40,464 bases of DNA from a candidate division SR1 bacterium (GCA_014377045.1 JACMQI010000023.1:1-40464); one strand, 5' to 3'; counted from the stretch's first letter, positions 1-9,727 are shown. Program-made: numbers and translations. The notes: generated by a model not told the origin, from the letters alone.

Positions 1-3000
1 AAACTACTTGGTGCAGTTACGTTACTAGGGAAAGTACCAGAACATGTTGTAGTAGAACTAGAGAGAACACTAGATGGATTACAAGTTAGTCCTGTAAGAT
101 TAGTTAGTATAGGTAAATCATTAGCTGGATCAAATGGTCTAATAACTGATATACCAAAACTAGCTATGTTAGGACTTATATTAGTAATGTTAGCCGTATT
201 AGCTAAAATAGCTGCTTTGTATGCACTGTTTATCTTAGTTTTAAAACAAACTTGTGGATAATCTCCATTAAATGAGGTCACGGTTCGCTTGCCTACTAAA
301 TTAGCAAGGCCTGATGTGGTTCCATAGCCAGTAGTCTCTACCTGAATCTCAGTGGTATCAAGACCAGTAAGACTGTTATACGATACACTGTTACCATAAG
401 GAATATCAGAAATAGATAAACTAAAAGTACTAAGTACAGATCCTTGCTTTAAGAAAATACCGTTTTTGTCATATACTTTGGTTATGATATCATTAAGTCC
501 AGTTGTTGAGAAAGTATCCACAACGTTAGATTTGCTCCAAGTTATAGTGTGACTTTGGCCATCACAGTAATATCCACTAGGCTTGATCACTGTTGAAGCA
601 GAGCTGGTAGTGCAAGGGGTAGCTCCTGTATCTGGATTAAATGACCAGAGAATGCCTGCGTCTCCAAGACCTAGCATACAACCGTTGAAATATGAGAAGC
701 CGTAGGTTCGTGGACCATCAGCACCATTATTGATAGATACACCTTGAGTATATGGTTCTACAAAACCGTCATTGCCAAATCCAGCACAGCGAGCATTGGT
801 ATCAAAATCAAAACAGACTACGGCACCACTTTTACGGTTATTAGAAGTTGTATCTGGTTCTACGATATATCCTACACCATATAAAGGTATATATATTTTA
901 TTTCGAATAGCAGTATTTCTAAACAATACCGTATATGAAAGATTAGTACTGATCGTGCTTGCTGGTAAGTTAGTAAAAATAGGAGGGATAGCGATACTGG
1001 CCCCTGTGTCTTTATTGAAACAAAATGTATTACCAGTGACTTCTAATCTACCTGTCGTACAGATACCCGTAATTTGATTGATTGAGTTTTGTATTGGATA
1101 CAGTGAAGATACCCAGCTAAAAGTACCAGGAGATTCAAACCAGTTTACACTATTTGGTACATCGATTAGGCTAAAACTGGTACAGGCAACATTGGTAGAA
1201 GGATCAAAACAGCTAATTTTAGTATTAGCATTTACACCACTCCGATTAAAATTTGCATCAGTACTATCATAGTTTTGAGCATGATAAATTTTGCCGTTCG
1301 TAGTAAATATTGGTGATGTGCTTTGACCATAGCTATTATTTCCAACTCCTGGATTACTAGCAGTAGCAAGATTATATGGCTGACTAGCACAAGGAGTAAG
1401 ACTAGTAATATTAAGACAATAAAATTGTACATCGTTACCAACTGTATATAGTTTGTCTCCTGATCTCACAAGGCCTGTTTGTGATGAATAAAACTGAATG
1501 TTGGCTGGATTAGCTCCAGCGGGTACTCTAGGAAGTATACCTAGTTGATAGTATCCACAGTTTCTACCTGCTTCCATATCAAAACAGCCAATACCATTTG
1601 AAGCATCTGTTTGAGCTGCGTAAAATACTTTATTACCAACAGTTTCAGTAAAATTTGTCCAACTAGTTGAAATATCATGTGGCCCAGTATTATCTGAGCT
1701 ATTGGTGGTACTAAAATATTTTGGATATCCAGGACAAATAGAACTAGAGGAAACTACAATACAGTTGATATTAAAAGCTTTTTCTTGCTGTTGATGATGG
1801 TAAATAGTATACACTCTGCTTCCAGTACTATGTTCAAAAGGAATAGGAAAAGTTCCATCACCACCTGTACTTGTATTTGCTAGTGTAGTCAGTACTGGCC
1901 CAAATCCTTGTACTTGACCATTAGTATCATTTGGTATATTAACTCCACTTGCTTTAATGCTTGTTGTATTACTTGTAGGTGTTGGTTCTGTAGTTGAGTA
2001 ACTTGTGCCTGAATCTGTACTGTAGTTAGCAGTAAAGTTTGGCGGTACCTTGAGGGAACCTGCCACTAATTCAGTTCCTGAAGGGACAGTATCAGTAATA
2101 TCAACAGTGGGTTGAATAGATCCCGTACCATTATTGAATGCTAAAGTCCAGTCAATAGTGTTACCTGGAACGGTAGAAGTAGTAGAGTTAGTTGTACTAT
2201 CTTTACCAATTTTACTAAAAGCTGAGGATATTGTTGTAAGTGTGCTACTACCATAAGAAACAATCGAACCAGTTAGATAAAAATAGATATAGTTACTTCC
2301 AAGCACTTTTCCTGTTGGTACACCACCACAAGTGACATTAATAGTTTTATTGTAATCGATACCATTTTGATTACAAGTTCCACCTCCTAAAGCTTGATTA
2401 TTAGCATCCAAAATATCAACACGTAAAGTCAAATTAGAACCTGTGATAGTAGTGTCTGGTGGTAAGTCAAAACGGCAGATAGTAGTACTTTCTACAGTTG
2501 CAGTGTCACAAGTAGCAATCAAAGTATATGGATTAGAAGTTGATGGTGCTACTAAAATCTTAATATCTACACAGCTATAACTAGTAGTATTAAAATATTG
2601 GCTTAATCCACAGATAACTTCAGCAATATATCTAACACAAGGAGGGTTTCCTCCATCATCAGTATACCCACTTGGACAAACAAGAGGGACTGCTATCTTT
2701 GCTGTTCTTTGTTCACATAGAATAGTGTTGGAATTGTAGGAGTAGCCTGAAGGACAGGAGTAAGTTGCTGGTTGTAATGCGTAGCATGGAGGGGTGTTAG
2801 TATCTTCCGTATATCCATTTGGGCAAGAAGTGGTTGTGTTAGCTGTTGCGGAGTAAGCGACGTTGTTGGGGACGCAAAAAGAAGCGACAACAGGATAAAT
2901 TGGATTGTAATAATTTGAGTCACAGCCTTTGTTTGGATAATTTATTAAACTAAAGTTAGCTGAAATTAACCCAGGATAAATATTAGGAGCACACATGTAC

Positions 3001-3647
3001 AAAGTGTTTTGACCTACATTAGGAACAAGGTAATGGTTAGCGTCACAAGAAGATCCTTGACGAGTTTGAAAGTCTGGTAATGAGTTGGGAATACAATAGT
3101 ATTCGTCATAATTTGGATTATTATATAAGGTTGTTATATATTTAACTGAATAATGATTTGAATCACAATTTGCTGTCTGATAGGGAGCATAATAAATTCC
3201 ACCCATGTTTACATTACAGGTAGACCCACTTAAACTCCCACCACTTGGACAACTATAACTAGTATTAGAAACTTTATTTACCCTACTTTCACATTTATCT
3301 AATCCTGAATTATACACCCAACCACTTGGACAAATAGGAGTTCTTGCTGTGGTTGCAATACAAGGAGGATTACCTCCATCATCAGTATACCCACTAGGAC
3401 AAATAGGTGTACCTGATACTTTTACTGTTCTTTGTTCACACTGTGTTCCGTTCCATGTATATCCAGCAGGACAATTATTTGCTAGTGCTGGTTTTGATGG
3501 AATAACGTTTTTAAGAGTATTTAATAATTGAAAACAAGTTACTCCAAAAAGAAGAGCCATGACAATAAAACTAGAAACACGGACAAAAACTTTTTTCTTA
3601 AACAGACGAGAAGATATAATTTGGTTTGTTTTTGGTTTATTAGGCAT
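1..3647 (-). CDS. Giant exported cysteine-rich surface protein, 3' end outside the window
   Basis: The frame is open without a stop from an ATG at 3647 to the left edge, so at least 1,215 codons are present and the C-terminus is missing. A basic N-terminus leads into one hydrophobic segment (about residues 24-45), consistent with a signal anchor. Residues 59-340 carry Cys-rich modules of the CPxGY...C type, including two near-identical copies of CPSGYTDDGGNPPC 241 residues apart. Residues about 486-555 resemble a DUF11-type repeat (VPGNTIDWTL, then VDITDTVPSGTELV). Next come about six repeats with a core such as CFDxxTxxxC, spaced like beta-propeller blades (inference). There is no clear Shine-Dalgarno. 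It lies 42 bases downstream of the next large surface gene and is probably co-transcribed with it. Function unknown; adhesion or cell contact is a guess. Confidence 0.85.
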   Translation of the reverse strand, partial: MPNKPKTNQIISSRLFKKKVFVRVSSFIVMALLFGVTCFQLLNTLKNVIPSKPALANNCPAGYTWNGTQCEQRTVKVSGTPICPSGYTDDGGNPPCIATTARTPICPSGWVYNSGLDKCESRVNKVSNTSYSCPSGGSLSGSTCNVNMGGIYYAPYQTANCDSNHYSVKYITTLYNNPNYDEYYCIPNSLPDFQTRQGSSCDANHYLVPNVGQNTLYMCAPNIYPGLISANFSLINYPNKGCDSNYYNPIYPVVASFCVPNNVAYSATANTTTSCPNGYTEDTNTPPCYALQPATYSCPSGYSYNSNTILCEQRTAKIAVPLVCPSGYTDDGGNPPCVRYIAEVICGLSQYFNTTSYSCVDIKILVAPSTSNPYTLIATCDTATVESTTICRFDLPPDTTITGSNLTLRVDILDANNQALGGGTCNQNGIDYNKTINVTCGGVPTGKVLGSNYIYFYLTGSIVSYGSSTLTTISSAFSKIGKDSTTNSTTSTVPGNTIDWTLAFNNGTGSIQPTVDITDTVPSGTELVAGSLKVPPNFTANYSTDSGTSYSTTEPTPTSNTTSIKASGVNIPNDTNGQVQGFGPVLTTLANTSTGGDGTFPIPFEHSTGSRVYTIYHHQQQEKAFNINCIVVSSSSICPGYPKYFSTTNSSDNTGPHDISTSWTNFTETVGNKVFYAAQTDASNGIGCFDMEAGRNCGYYQLGILPRVPAGANPANIQFYSSQTGLVRSGDKLYTVGNDVQFYCLNITSLTPCASQPYNLATASNPGVGNNSYGQSTSPIFTTNGKIYHAQNYDSTDANFNRSGVNANTKISCFDPSTNVACTSFSLIDVPNSVNWFESPGTFSWVSSLYPIQNSINQITGICTTGRLEVTGNTFCFNKDTGASIAIPPIFTNLPASTISTNLSYTVLFRNTAIRNKIYIPLYGVGYIVEPDTTSNNRKSGAVVCFDFDTNARCAGFGNDGFVEPYTQGVSINNGADGPRTYGFSYFNGCMLGLGDAGILWSFNPDTGATPCTTSSASTVIKPSGYYCDGQSHTITWSKSNVVDTFSTTGLNDIITKVYDKNGIFLKQGSVLSTFSLSISDIPYGNSVSYNSLTGLDTTEIQVETTGYGTTSGLANLVGKRTVTSFNGDYPQVCFKTKINSAYKAAILANTANITNISPNIASFGISVIRPFDPANDLPILTNLTGLTCNPSSVLSSSTTTCSGTFPSNVTAPSS
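2638..2717 (-). repeat. Intragenic direct repeat, copy 2
   Basis: This 80-base stretch matches 3361-3440 without gaps at an offset of 723 bases, which is 241 codons. It encodes a CEQRTxK segment followed by CPSGYTDDGGNPPC. The conserved blocks are 2647-2680 and 2703-2717. Duplication of a Cys-rich module inside the surface gene is the simplest reading. Confidence 0.8.
3361..3440 (-). repeat. Intragenic direct repeat, copy 1
   Basis: Partner of the repeat at 2638-2717, with the same frame and no indels. It encodes residues about 70-96 of the giant surface protein, starting at CEQRTVK and ending at NPPC. Confidence 0.8.
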
Positions 3648-3689
3648 TGTTTTGTTTTTGTTTTAATATTTTAATAGTATAAATATTTA

Positions 3690-6600
3690 CTATTTGATGA
3701 GCTTTTCTCCACTTATTGTTCTTATGTGTGAGACTTGATTACTATTTTTATCTGTATATTTTAGCTCAACTAGATAGTCTTTGATAGGATTTAAACCGTT
3801 TTGTTCAACTTTAATTCCTAAATTATTTTCTTTGTTTGAGAACTTGAATTGGTTTTCTCCATCATATACTATTACTTGTTCATCTCCTTTAGTTTCTCCA
3901 ATTACTTCAGCTATCAGCGGTTTACTGTAAGACCAATTTACTTTTGCAGTTTGAGCTACAATCTTAAGGTCGTATACAAATTTTTCAAAGCCATTTTCTT
4001 CAAATACAAGAGAATAATTTCCTTCTTCTCCAAGTACTTGAGCATAGCATGTTTCCCCTTGTTGATGAGTTTTTACAGGAGTTACCTTATTGTCGTCTCC
4101 TACCATATTTACATTACAAATATTGCTAACAAATCCAAAAATATAAGGAGTTCCTGCTTCTATCTGGTTCTGAGTAAATTTAGGTTTAATATCTGTCTTA
4201 AAGCTCGTCACATCTTTTTTACCAAGAAATACACTTAAATTATTTGTTTTGCTGATAGATGACACACTCGCTTTAGCATTGATGTTAAATTCTAAAAACT
4301 TTTGGTCTAATTTTGTATTGATATCCTTTGCATCTAATTTACTAGAGTCAATTTCAAGTTTTGCTAGTCCTTTTTTAATATGTAACTCTTCTATTTTGCC
4401 ATTATACTGAATTTTTACTTTACCGTTAACCACATACTTTCCTTGTTTGTCTACAACTGGTGATGTAAGTAAGTTTAAGTTTAGTTCATTTTTTGCGACT
4501 TGTTGTATTTGAGGGGTTACTACAAATAAATTTGATGGATCTCCACTTTCTAGATCAACAGTATTATTGTATATTGATTCTCCAACTTGAAATCTCAAAA
4601 GTGCTGTGGAATTATTTCTAAAAGTATCTAAGTCAAACTCAACTACACATTGCTTTTTATCGCTATTGTATTTACTGGTTCCATCAAAATAGTCAACATT
4701 ACTACGGATAAATGTTAGTTTGCACTCTACATCATCATTTGCATTTGGCACGTTATCCATAGTTACTTTGATTTTTTCATTGCTATTTATAATATTGGGA
4801 AATGATGGAACAAATAGTTTTTCTTCGGTTTTAATAACAGTGATAACTTTGGTTGTAAGTGTCGTATTTGCCTCATCATTGTCGTGTAAGCTTAGTGTAA
4901 TTTCTCCTTGATTTAAGATACTTCCAGGAATGGATATTTTTGCAAAACCGTTTTGAATATCAATAGAATTAAATTCTCTTATAATACTATCTGCTGATTT
5001 TATTTGAAGTTTTTTACCAATTGCATTTACCAAGTTTCCTTTTTGATCTGTAACAGGACCGATAATCACGTTATTTGCGTATCCTGATCTTGCTGGTTCG
5101 TACTCTAAATTCAAGTAACCATAACTATTTACACTTCCAGGTTTAATAATAAATTGGCGACTTTGATTGATTTTATTTATAATATTATCTCCTGTAAAAG
5201 AAACCAATATTGGACCTTCTTGAACAATTTTATCTGGATCGACTTTTGCACTGCAAGTACCATCTTTAATCTCTCCTTTAGTAAGAATTGGTGTTGTTGT
5301 ATTTGTTGCTGTATAAATATCAGCACCACACTCTCCAGCTGCGATCTGGTTTCCATTTCTATCAGTAATGCCTTGAACTTTAAAAATCATTGTACTCCCA
5401 ACTCGCAAGTTATCAGGGCTATCTACAAGAACATTTGTTGAACTAAATCCAACTTCCCTATCGTCAAGCGAGATTGTAATAAAATCTGAAACTTGGCCAT
5501 CTTCAGTTTTCATAAATAAGGAATAAAGACCACCTTTTATAAATGTCTGTCCAGGTAGTGCAACACTAAAATTACCATTATTAACTTTAAAAACTTCACC
5601 ATTACTATTATTTATTTCTTGATACTCACCTGAAGCTTGGTGTAATATTCCAAGCATTACTTTCATATCATTTAGTGGAACTGGAGTAGAGGTGTTCAGG
5701 GCTTGAATATTTTTTGCTTCAAAACTAATTGGTTTATTTCTAGCTAAAACTAAATTTTTATTTTCAAATTGAATAAATTTGTCACCTTTTTTGACAATTG
5801 AGATATCTTTTTGTTGATTTGTACCATTAAGCTTTACCGTGTAGATACCATTATCAGGAACTTGAGCAGCACTTAGCAATGTATGACAAGTTCCGTCAGC
5901 ATCGACTTGAGTTTTTGCAATTGCAATTGATTTTTTCTCTTGAAGAATTTCAAAATTACAAGTATCTCCTTCCTTGACCGTGCTGTTTAAACTTATTACT
6001 TTTCTTGCGTAAACTGAAACCACGCCATTGATAGATTTTTCGCCAAATGGAAACTCTAAAGTACTACCTTCATCTGGTTGAAACTCACCATTTCTTCCTA
6101 AAACTTTAAACTGACTTATTAAACTGATTTTTTTGTCATCTTTGCTTATGTAAATAGTACTATAATTTCCAACTGGCAAAGCATCTATAATATTATGACA
6201 GGAACCTGTTTCATCAATTGTACAAGTATCTTCACGAACTATTTCTTTTGTAGTTTTGTTTGTCACATATATCTTACCAACTATATTGCTTTGCTCATTG
6301 TCTTCTAAATGACCTTTTGAAGTCACGGTAAGATTTATTTTTTCATCTAACTTATATGCATTTTTATCAGAATTTATATCTATTACACTATTAATAACTG
6401 CTTTTGATTCTTTGGCATTAACTAAAATTTTATTTGTTGTGATATTTTGTAAGCCTTCTTGATTGATAAATGACATCTTTCCTATAACCGTTGATAGTGG
6501 TATCTGATTATCACTTAAAATACCAGACACAGTATATTCCGATCTTTCTCCACTAGAAAGAAGATCTAGTTTAAACCGATTTTTATTAATTGTATGATTC

Positions 6601-6986
6601 TTTATCGACAAGTCTTTATTAGTGTATTCTATATTATTCCAGTGGATAATATCTTTTGTAGATAACAAATCTAAATTAATATCATTTATTGTTTGATCAG
6701 AGCTTGTATTTTGTACAGTAATATTAATATTTACAGTGTCACCAATAGCAAACTCTTTATCTTCATAAAGCGATATAGTTGAACTAATTAATGCAGGCTC
6801 ATACGCTGCAGCTGGCTGCTCTGTACGACTAAACATAGTAAAGGCAACAAGACCACCTACAAGAGTATAAATACTCAAAATCGATATGATAAGTTGACGT
6901 TTTTTTGGATTGTGTAATATTTTAGCTAGTATATTACGCTGACGCCTCGGAGTAGAGATAATTTTGTAAAAACTATTTTGTGACAT
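3690..6986 (-). CDS. Large membrane-anchored exported protein with Ig-like domains and paired cysteines
   Basis: A 1,098-residue protein of unknown function. A basic N-terminus (RRQR, KKR) precedes a single membrane segment at about 31-52. The rest is extracytoplasmic, beta-rich and built from roughly 100-residue units typical of bacterial Ig-like or CARDB-type repeats; for example, residues 70-90 read DTVNINITVQNTS. Five cysteine pairs recur at about residues 252/263, 342/367, 552/578, 755/779 and 958/980, often as DGTC or TGSC for the second Cys, suggesting one disulfide per domain. There is no sortase motif or lipobox. It is the first gene of a two-gene operon with the giant protein downstream. 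A well-formed promoter lies upstream and leaves a leader of about 56 bases. Confidence 0.85.
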   Translation of the reverse strand: MSQNSFYKIISTPRRQRNILAKILHNPKKRQLIISILSIYTLVGGLVAFTMFSRTEQPAAAYEPALISSTISLYEDKEFAIGDTVNINITVQNTSSDQTINDINLDLLSTKDIIHWNNIEYTNKDLSIKNHTINKNRFKLDLLSSGERSEYTVSGILSDNQIPLSTVIGKMSFINQEGLQNITTNKILVNAKESKAVINSVIDINSDKNAYKLDEKINLTVTSKGHLEDNEQSNIVGKIYVTNKTTKEIVREDTCTIDETGSCHNIIDALPVGNYSTIYISKDDKKISLISQFKVLGRNGEFQPDEGSTLEFPFGEKSINGVVSVYARKVISLNSTVKEGDTCNFEILQEKKSIAIAKTQVDADGTCHTLLSAAQVPDNGIYTVKLNGTNQQKDISIVKKGDKFIQFENKNLVLARNKPISFEAKNIQALNTSTPVPLNDMKVMLGILHQASGEYQEINNSNGEVFKVNNGNFSVALPGQTFIKGGLYSLFMKTEDGQVSDFITISLDDREVGFSSTNVLVDSPDNLRVGSTMIFKVQGITDRNGNQIAAGECGADIYTATNTTTPILTKGEIKDGTCSAKVDPDKIVQEGPILVSFTGDNIINKINQSRQFIIKPGSVNSYGYLNLEYEPARSGYANNVIIGPVTDQKGNLVNAIGKKLQIKSADSIIREFNSIDIQNGFAKISIPGSILNQGEITLSLHDNDEANTTLTTKVITVIKTEEKLFVPSFPNIINSNEKIKVTMDNVPNANDDVECKLTFIRSNVDYFDGTSKYNSDKKQCVVEFDLDTFRNNSTALLRFQVGESIYNNTVDLESGDPSNLFVVTPQIQQVAKNELNLNLLTSPVVDKQGKYVVNGKVKIQYNGKIEELHIKKGLAKLEIDSSKLDAKDINTKLDQKFLEFNINAKASVSSISKTNNLSVFLGKKDVTSFKTDIKPKFTQNQIEAGTPYIFGFVSNICNVNMVGDDNKVTPVKTHQQGETCYAQVLGEEGNYSLVFEENGFEKFVYDLKIVAQTAKVNWSYSKPLIAEVIGETKGDEQVIVYDGENQFKFSNKENNLGIKVEQNGLNPIKDYLVELKYTDKNSNQVSHIRTISGEKLIK

Positions 6987-7048
6987 AAATTTTTTTGTTT
7001 TTGTATCTTTTTTTGTTTCTAAAATATGATGTTTTTTTGTTTACTAAT

Positions 7049-7077
7049 AGTATACACTATGTTTTCGGTTTATGCAA
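7049..7077 (-). promoter_or_regulatory. Sigma70-type promoter of the surface-protein operon
   Basis: On the minus strand TTGCAT (7072-7077) and TATACT (7049-7054) are separated by exactly 17 bases. The predicted start near 7042 gives a leader of about 56 bases before the ATG at 6986, long compared with other genes here. Confidence 0.6.
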
Positions 7078-7084
7078 ATTTAGG

Positions 7085-7115
7085 AAAAAAATCCACCAAT
7101 ATTATTATGATGGAT
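7085..7115 (-). terminator. Rho-independent terminator of the 178-residue membrane protein gene
   Basis: On the minus strand an 8-bp stem, ATCCATCA with TGGTGGAT (one G-T pair), closes a 9-base loop and is followed by seven T. It begins 17 bases after the stop codon at 7132. Confidence 0.75.
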
Positions 7116-7131
7116 ATTTAAAATAACCAAA

Positions 7132-7668
7132 TTAAGAATTTTTAGAACTAGGCAAAAATGATATTTGTGCTATTAGTTTAATAATACTTAGTTTTTGATT
7201 GTGAATTGTTATAAAGTAACCATTCATAGGAATTTTTATTTCATCAACCATATTAGACATTTGGTTTATAAATTCACCATAAGTTGTAGGTTCTACAAAA
7301 TTTACTTTTTCCAAATCTGCAATTACTTTATTTAAGGAATTAATTAGCATTTCTGACGTTAATTTATCATTAAAAGCAGCATAATGTAAACTATTTAAGA
7401 TTAAGATAATAAGTATTGTATAAACAAAAAAAAGATAAGCTATTGAATTTAACCAGCTAATTTTAATTTCTTTTTTGCAACCAAGCTTTTTTATGGAGTA
7501 TGCTTTAGGAGTTAAGAAATAATTACTTGTAAAAATTATACTAAAGGGTACAATCATAGAAATTAACCATACTACTATTGTTGTAGTCCAAGGCTTTTCT
7601 TTTTGGCGATTAGTAATGTTTTTTAAATGAAAATAAGCACTATTTATATAATCTACACTGGTACTCAT
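7132..7668 (-). CDS. Hypothetical two-TM membrane protein
   Basis: A 178-residue protein that I do not recognise. A short soluble N-terminus is followed by hydrophobic segments at about 28-51 and 72-94, with a basic stretch between them (KKLGCKKEIK). A C-terminal region of about 80 residues may form helices outside the membrane. Unlike most genes here it has a plausible Shine-Dalgarno, AGAGG, about 9 bases before the ATG. It is a single-gene transcript: promoter at 7701-7729 and terminator at 7085-7115. Nothing in the neighbourhood (surface operon downstream, prfA upstream on the same strand) fixes its role. Confidence 0.75.
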   Translation of the reverse strand: MSTSVDYINSAYFHLKNITNRQKEKPWTTTIVVWLISMIVPFSIIFTSNYFLTPKAYSIKKLGCKKEIKISWLNSIAYLFFVYTILIILILNSLHYAAFNDKLTSEMLINSLNKVIADLEKVNFVEPTTYGEFINQMSNMVDEIKIPMNGYFITIHNQKLSIIKLIAQISFLPSSKNS

Positions 7669-7700
7669 TATTTAAACCTCTATAGCAATCTCTACAAAGA

Positions 7701-7729
7701 GTAGTATCAAAATAATAGTAGTTTGTCAA
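7701..7729 (-). promoter_or_regulatory. Sigma70-type promoter of the 178-residue protein
   Basis: Minus strand TTGACA (7724-7729), 17-base spacer, TACTAC (7701-7706). The predicted start is near 7694, about 25 bases before the ATG at 7668. Confidence 0.6.
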
Positions 7730-7770
7730 TATTTAACTTTGATTAATTTAATTGATGTTTGGAAAATACT

Positions 7771-8844
7771 TTATCCCTGTAGATTCTCAAGAGTTTGCTC
7801 TGCTTCTATTTTTTTTATATCCTCGATTACATTTGCTATTCCTCCGGTCATGATAGTTGGGAGCTGATTCCAGTTATTATTGTACCTGTGGTCAGTTAGG
7901 CGGTCTTGTGGAAAATTATAAGTACGAATTTTTTCGCTTCTATCGGCTTTTCCTACTTGTTCTCTTCTTGCAGCACCTTCTTCAGCTAGACGTTTTTGCT
8001 CATAATAATCAGCAACACGCGATGTAAGTACAGACATGGCTTTAACTTTATTTTGAACCTGGCTTCGTTCATCTTGAGATTGAGCCTCCATACCTGTTGG
8101 AAGATGCTTTAATTTAACAGCAGAATACGTAGTATTTACACTTTGACCTCCTTTTCCTGATGACGTCGAAACAATAAGCTCTACATCTTTGGGATCCAGC
8201 TTAAAGACTCCACTGTCTTCAATTAGCGGCATGATAGCTACAGAAATTGTAGAAGTGTGAATACGACCTTGTTTTTCTGTAAGAGGGACTCTCTGTACAC
8301 GATGAACACCACTTTCATACTTATACCAACTAAAAGCACCCGATCCACGAATTTCGGCATAGACTTCCTTATAACCACCTATTTCGTTAAGTGAAGCGTC
8401 AACAACTTTTAATTTTAAACCAATTTTTTCTGCCATTATGGAGTACGTTTTAAGTAGTTCGGCTGCAAACAAAGCGCTTTCATCACCGCCAGCACCAGCA
8501 CGAATTTCAAGTAAAATATCATTGTCATCACGCGGATCTGATAACACTAGTAACGTGATGAGCTGTCCTTCTAGCTCACTAATTTTTTCTTTAGTTTCTG
8601 TTATTTCTTCAAACATCATTTCTTTCATGTCAGAATCCGTATTAGCGATTTCGATTATCAAAGCTTCATTATCGCTGATAATATTTTCTCCTTTTTGGAT
8701 TTTAGTCGCTAAGTCATATTTTTTTTCAAGCTTACTCTGCTCTTTAGACAACTCTATCATTTCTTTTGTATCAGTTACAATGCTAAGCTTTTGGCTTAAT
8801 TCATCGTATCTTTGAATAATATCTTGTATCGGTAATCGTGACAT
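7771..8844 (-). CDS. prfA: Peptide chain release factor 1
   Basis: RF1 reads UAA and UAG in the ribosomal A site and triggers peptide release. The 357-residue length is normal. The GGQ loop that enters the peptidyl-transferase centre is present (SSGKGGQSVNTTYSAVKL), as is the RF1-type PxT tripeptide that reads the stop codon (HRVQRVPLTEKQGRIHTS). The first third is the usual helical, charged N-terminal domain. An upstream in-frame ATG at 8910 would add 22 unrelated residues; the ATG at 8844 gives MSRLPIQDII and fits the family. The methyltransferase PrmC is not adjacent. TGA also ends genes here (dus, hydrolase), so an RF2 should exist elsewhere. Confidence 0.97.
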   Translation of the reverse strand: MSRLPIQDIIQRYDELSQKLSIVTDTKEMIELSKEQSKLEKKYDLATKIQKGENIISDNEALIIEIANTDSDMKEMMFEEITETKEKISELEGQLITLLVLSDPRDDNDILLEIRAGAGGDESALFAAELLKTYSIMAEKIGLKLKVVDASLNEIGGYKEVYAEIRGSGAFSWYKYESGVHRVQRVPLTEKQGRIHTSTISVAIMPLIEDSGVFKLDPKDVELIVSTSSGKGGQSVNTTYSAVKLKHLPTGMEAQSQDERSQVQNKVKAMSVLTSRVADYYEQKRLAEEGAARREQVGKADRSEKIRTYNFPQDRLTDHRYNNNWNQLPTIMTGGIANVIEDIKKIEAEQTLENLQG

Positions 8845-8886
8845 ATTTATCCTAGATTGTGGTAAAAACAAAAAATAGTCAAGGTG

Positions 8887-8918
8887 TTGACAACAAATAA
8901 TTGATTTCACTCTATATT
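8887..8918 (+). promoter_or_regulatory. Promoter of the alpha/beta hydrolase
   Basis: TTGACA at 8887-8892 and TATATT at 8913-8918, with a longer than usual 20-base spacer. The ATG at 8925 is 7 bases after the -10 box, so the transcript would be leaderless. Confidence 0.45.
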
Positions 8919-8924
8919 AGACTG

Positions 8925-9701
8925 ATGAATAAAGATAGAATCGCTAAAAAAATCTTATTTATAGTCGTATTAATAACTTTAATTTGGTTGATTATTAGTA
9001 TAACAGTTCGTCTCAACGTAAACGAAATCGTATTTCATCCTCTCAAAAGATATTATAGCTATCCTGGTATACCACAGTATACTCAGTATTTTACAGTAAA
9101 CTCACAAAATCAAAAAATAGATTTAAAATATTATCAAGGGCAAAAGCCGGGCAAAATAGTTCTTTACTTTTATGGTAACGGTGGTTTTTCAACTATTTAT
9201 CTCAAAGATTTGATACAACAGGGAAATATATTAGTTCCAAATTATCCTGGATATTTAGAATCCGAAGGTAAACCGACGATCGATAATTTTTATGAAATTG
9301 GAGATATTGCTTATCAAAAAGCTCTTGATTTAGGATATAGAGAAGATCAGATTATTATTTGGGGTCATAGTTTAGGTGGATCAGTAGCTGCATATATAAG
9401 TTCCAAAAATCCAAATCTTAATAAAACTATTTTAGTTAATACTTTTAATAATCTTGAAAACGAATGTGAAAAAAGGTTTTATATTTTTTGTATTTTTGGA
9501 CAAGGCCTGTTACCAAGTGAAGAATATGCAACTAAGATACAAGGAAAGGTGAGACAATTTCATTATAAATATAATACAACTGTGCCTTTAGATTTAGGTC
9601 AAAAGTTATACGAGTCCGTAAGTTCAGATGACAAAAAATTTACTATTTTGGAAATTGGCGACCATAATAATTTTGATATTCCAAAAATATTTGAAGATTG
9701 A
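8925..9701 (+). CDS. Membrane-anchored alpha/beta hydrolase
   Basis: A 258-residue serine-hydrolase-fold protein with an N-terminal membrane anchor (about 9-29). The nucleophile elbow is GHSLGG (Ser near residue 148), the oxyanion region reads FYGNGG, and the C-terminal catalytic His is in GDHNNF. This resembles the ABHD12/13- and YfhR-like group. The usual acid (Asp in an HGxxDxxVP context) is not obvious: the segment reads YKYNTTVPLD, with Asn/Thr where Asp is expected, so the acid may come from elsewhere. Substrate unknown. The start at 8925 is preferred over a TTG at 8901 because it follows the promoter spacing. Its TGA stop lies inside the -35 box of the next gene. Confidence 0.85.
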   Translation: MNKDRIAKKILFIVVLITLIWLIISITVRLNVNEIVFHPLKRYYSYPGIPQYTQYFTVNSQNQKIDLKYYQGQKPGKIVLYFYGNGGFSTIYLKDLIQQGNILVPNYPGYLESEGKPTIDNFYEIGDIAYQKALDLGYREDQIIIWGHSLGGSVAAYISSKNPNLNKTILVNTFNNLENECEKRFYIFCIFGQGLLPSEEYATKIQGKVRQFHYKYNTTVPLDLGQKLYESVSSDDKKFTILEIGDHNNFDIPKIFED

Positions 9702-9727
9702 CATTTTTTACGAAAAACCTATATATT
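9698..9727 (+). promoter_or_regulatory. Promoter of gatD, overlapping the hydrolase stop codon
   Basis: TTGACA (9698-9703) contains the TGA stop of the preceding gene. After 18 bases comes TATATT (9722-9727). The predicted start is at 9734, the A of the ATG chosen for gatD. Confidence 0.55.

Noticed and set aside
772-1441. Open frames of 64-101 codons at 772-1077 and 1078-1272 (+), and at 1232-1441 (-)
   Set aside because: They are out-of-frame or antisense to the long uninterrupted minus-strand surface gene, which has clear domain signatures across the same bases.
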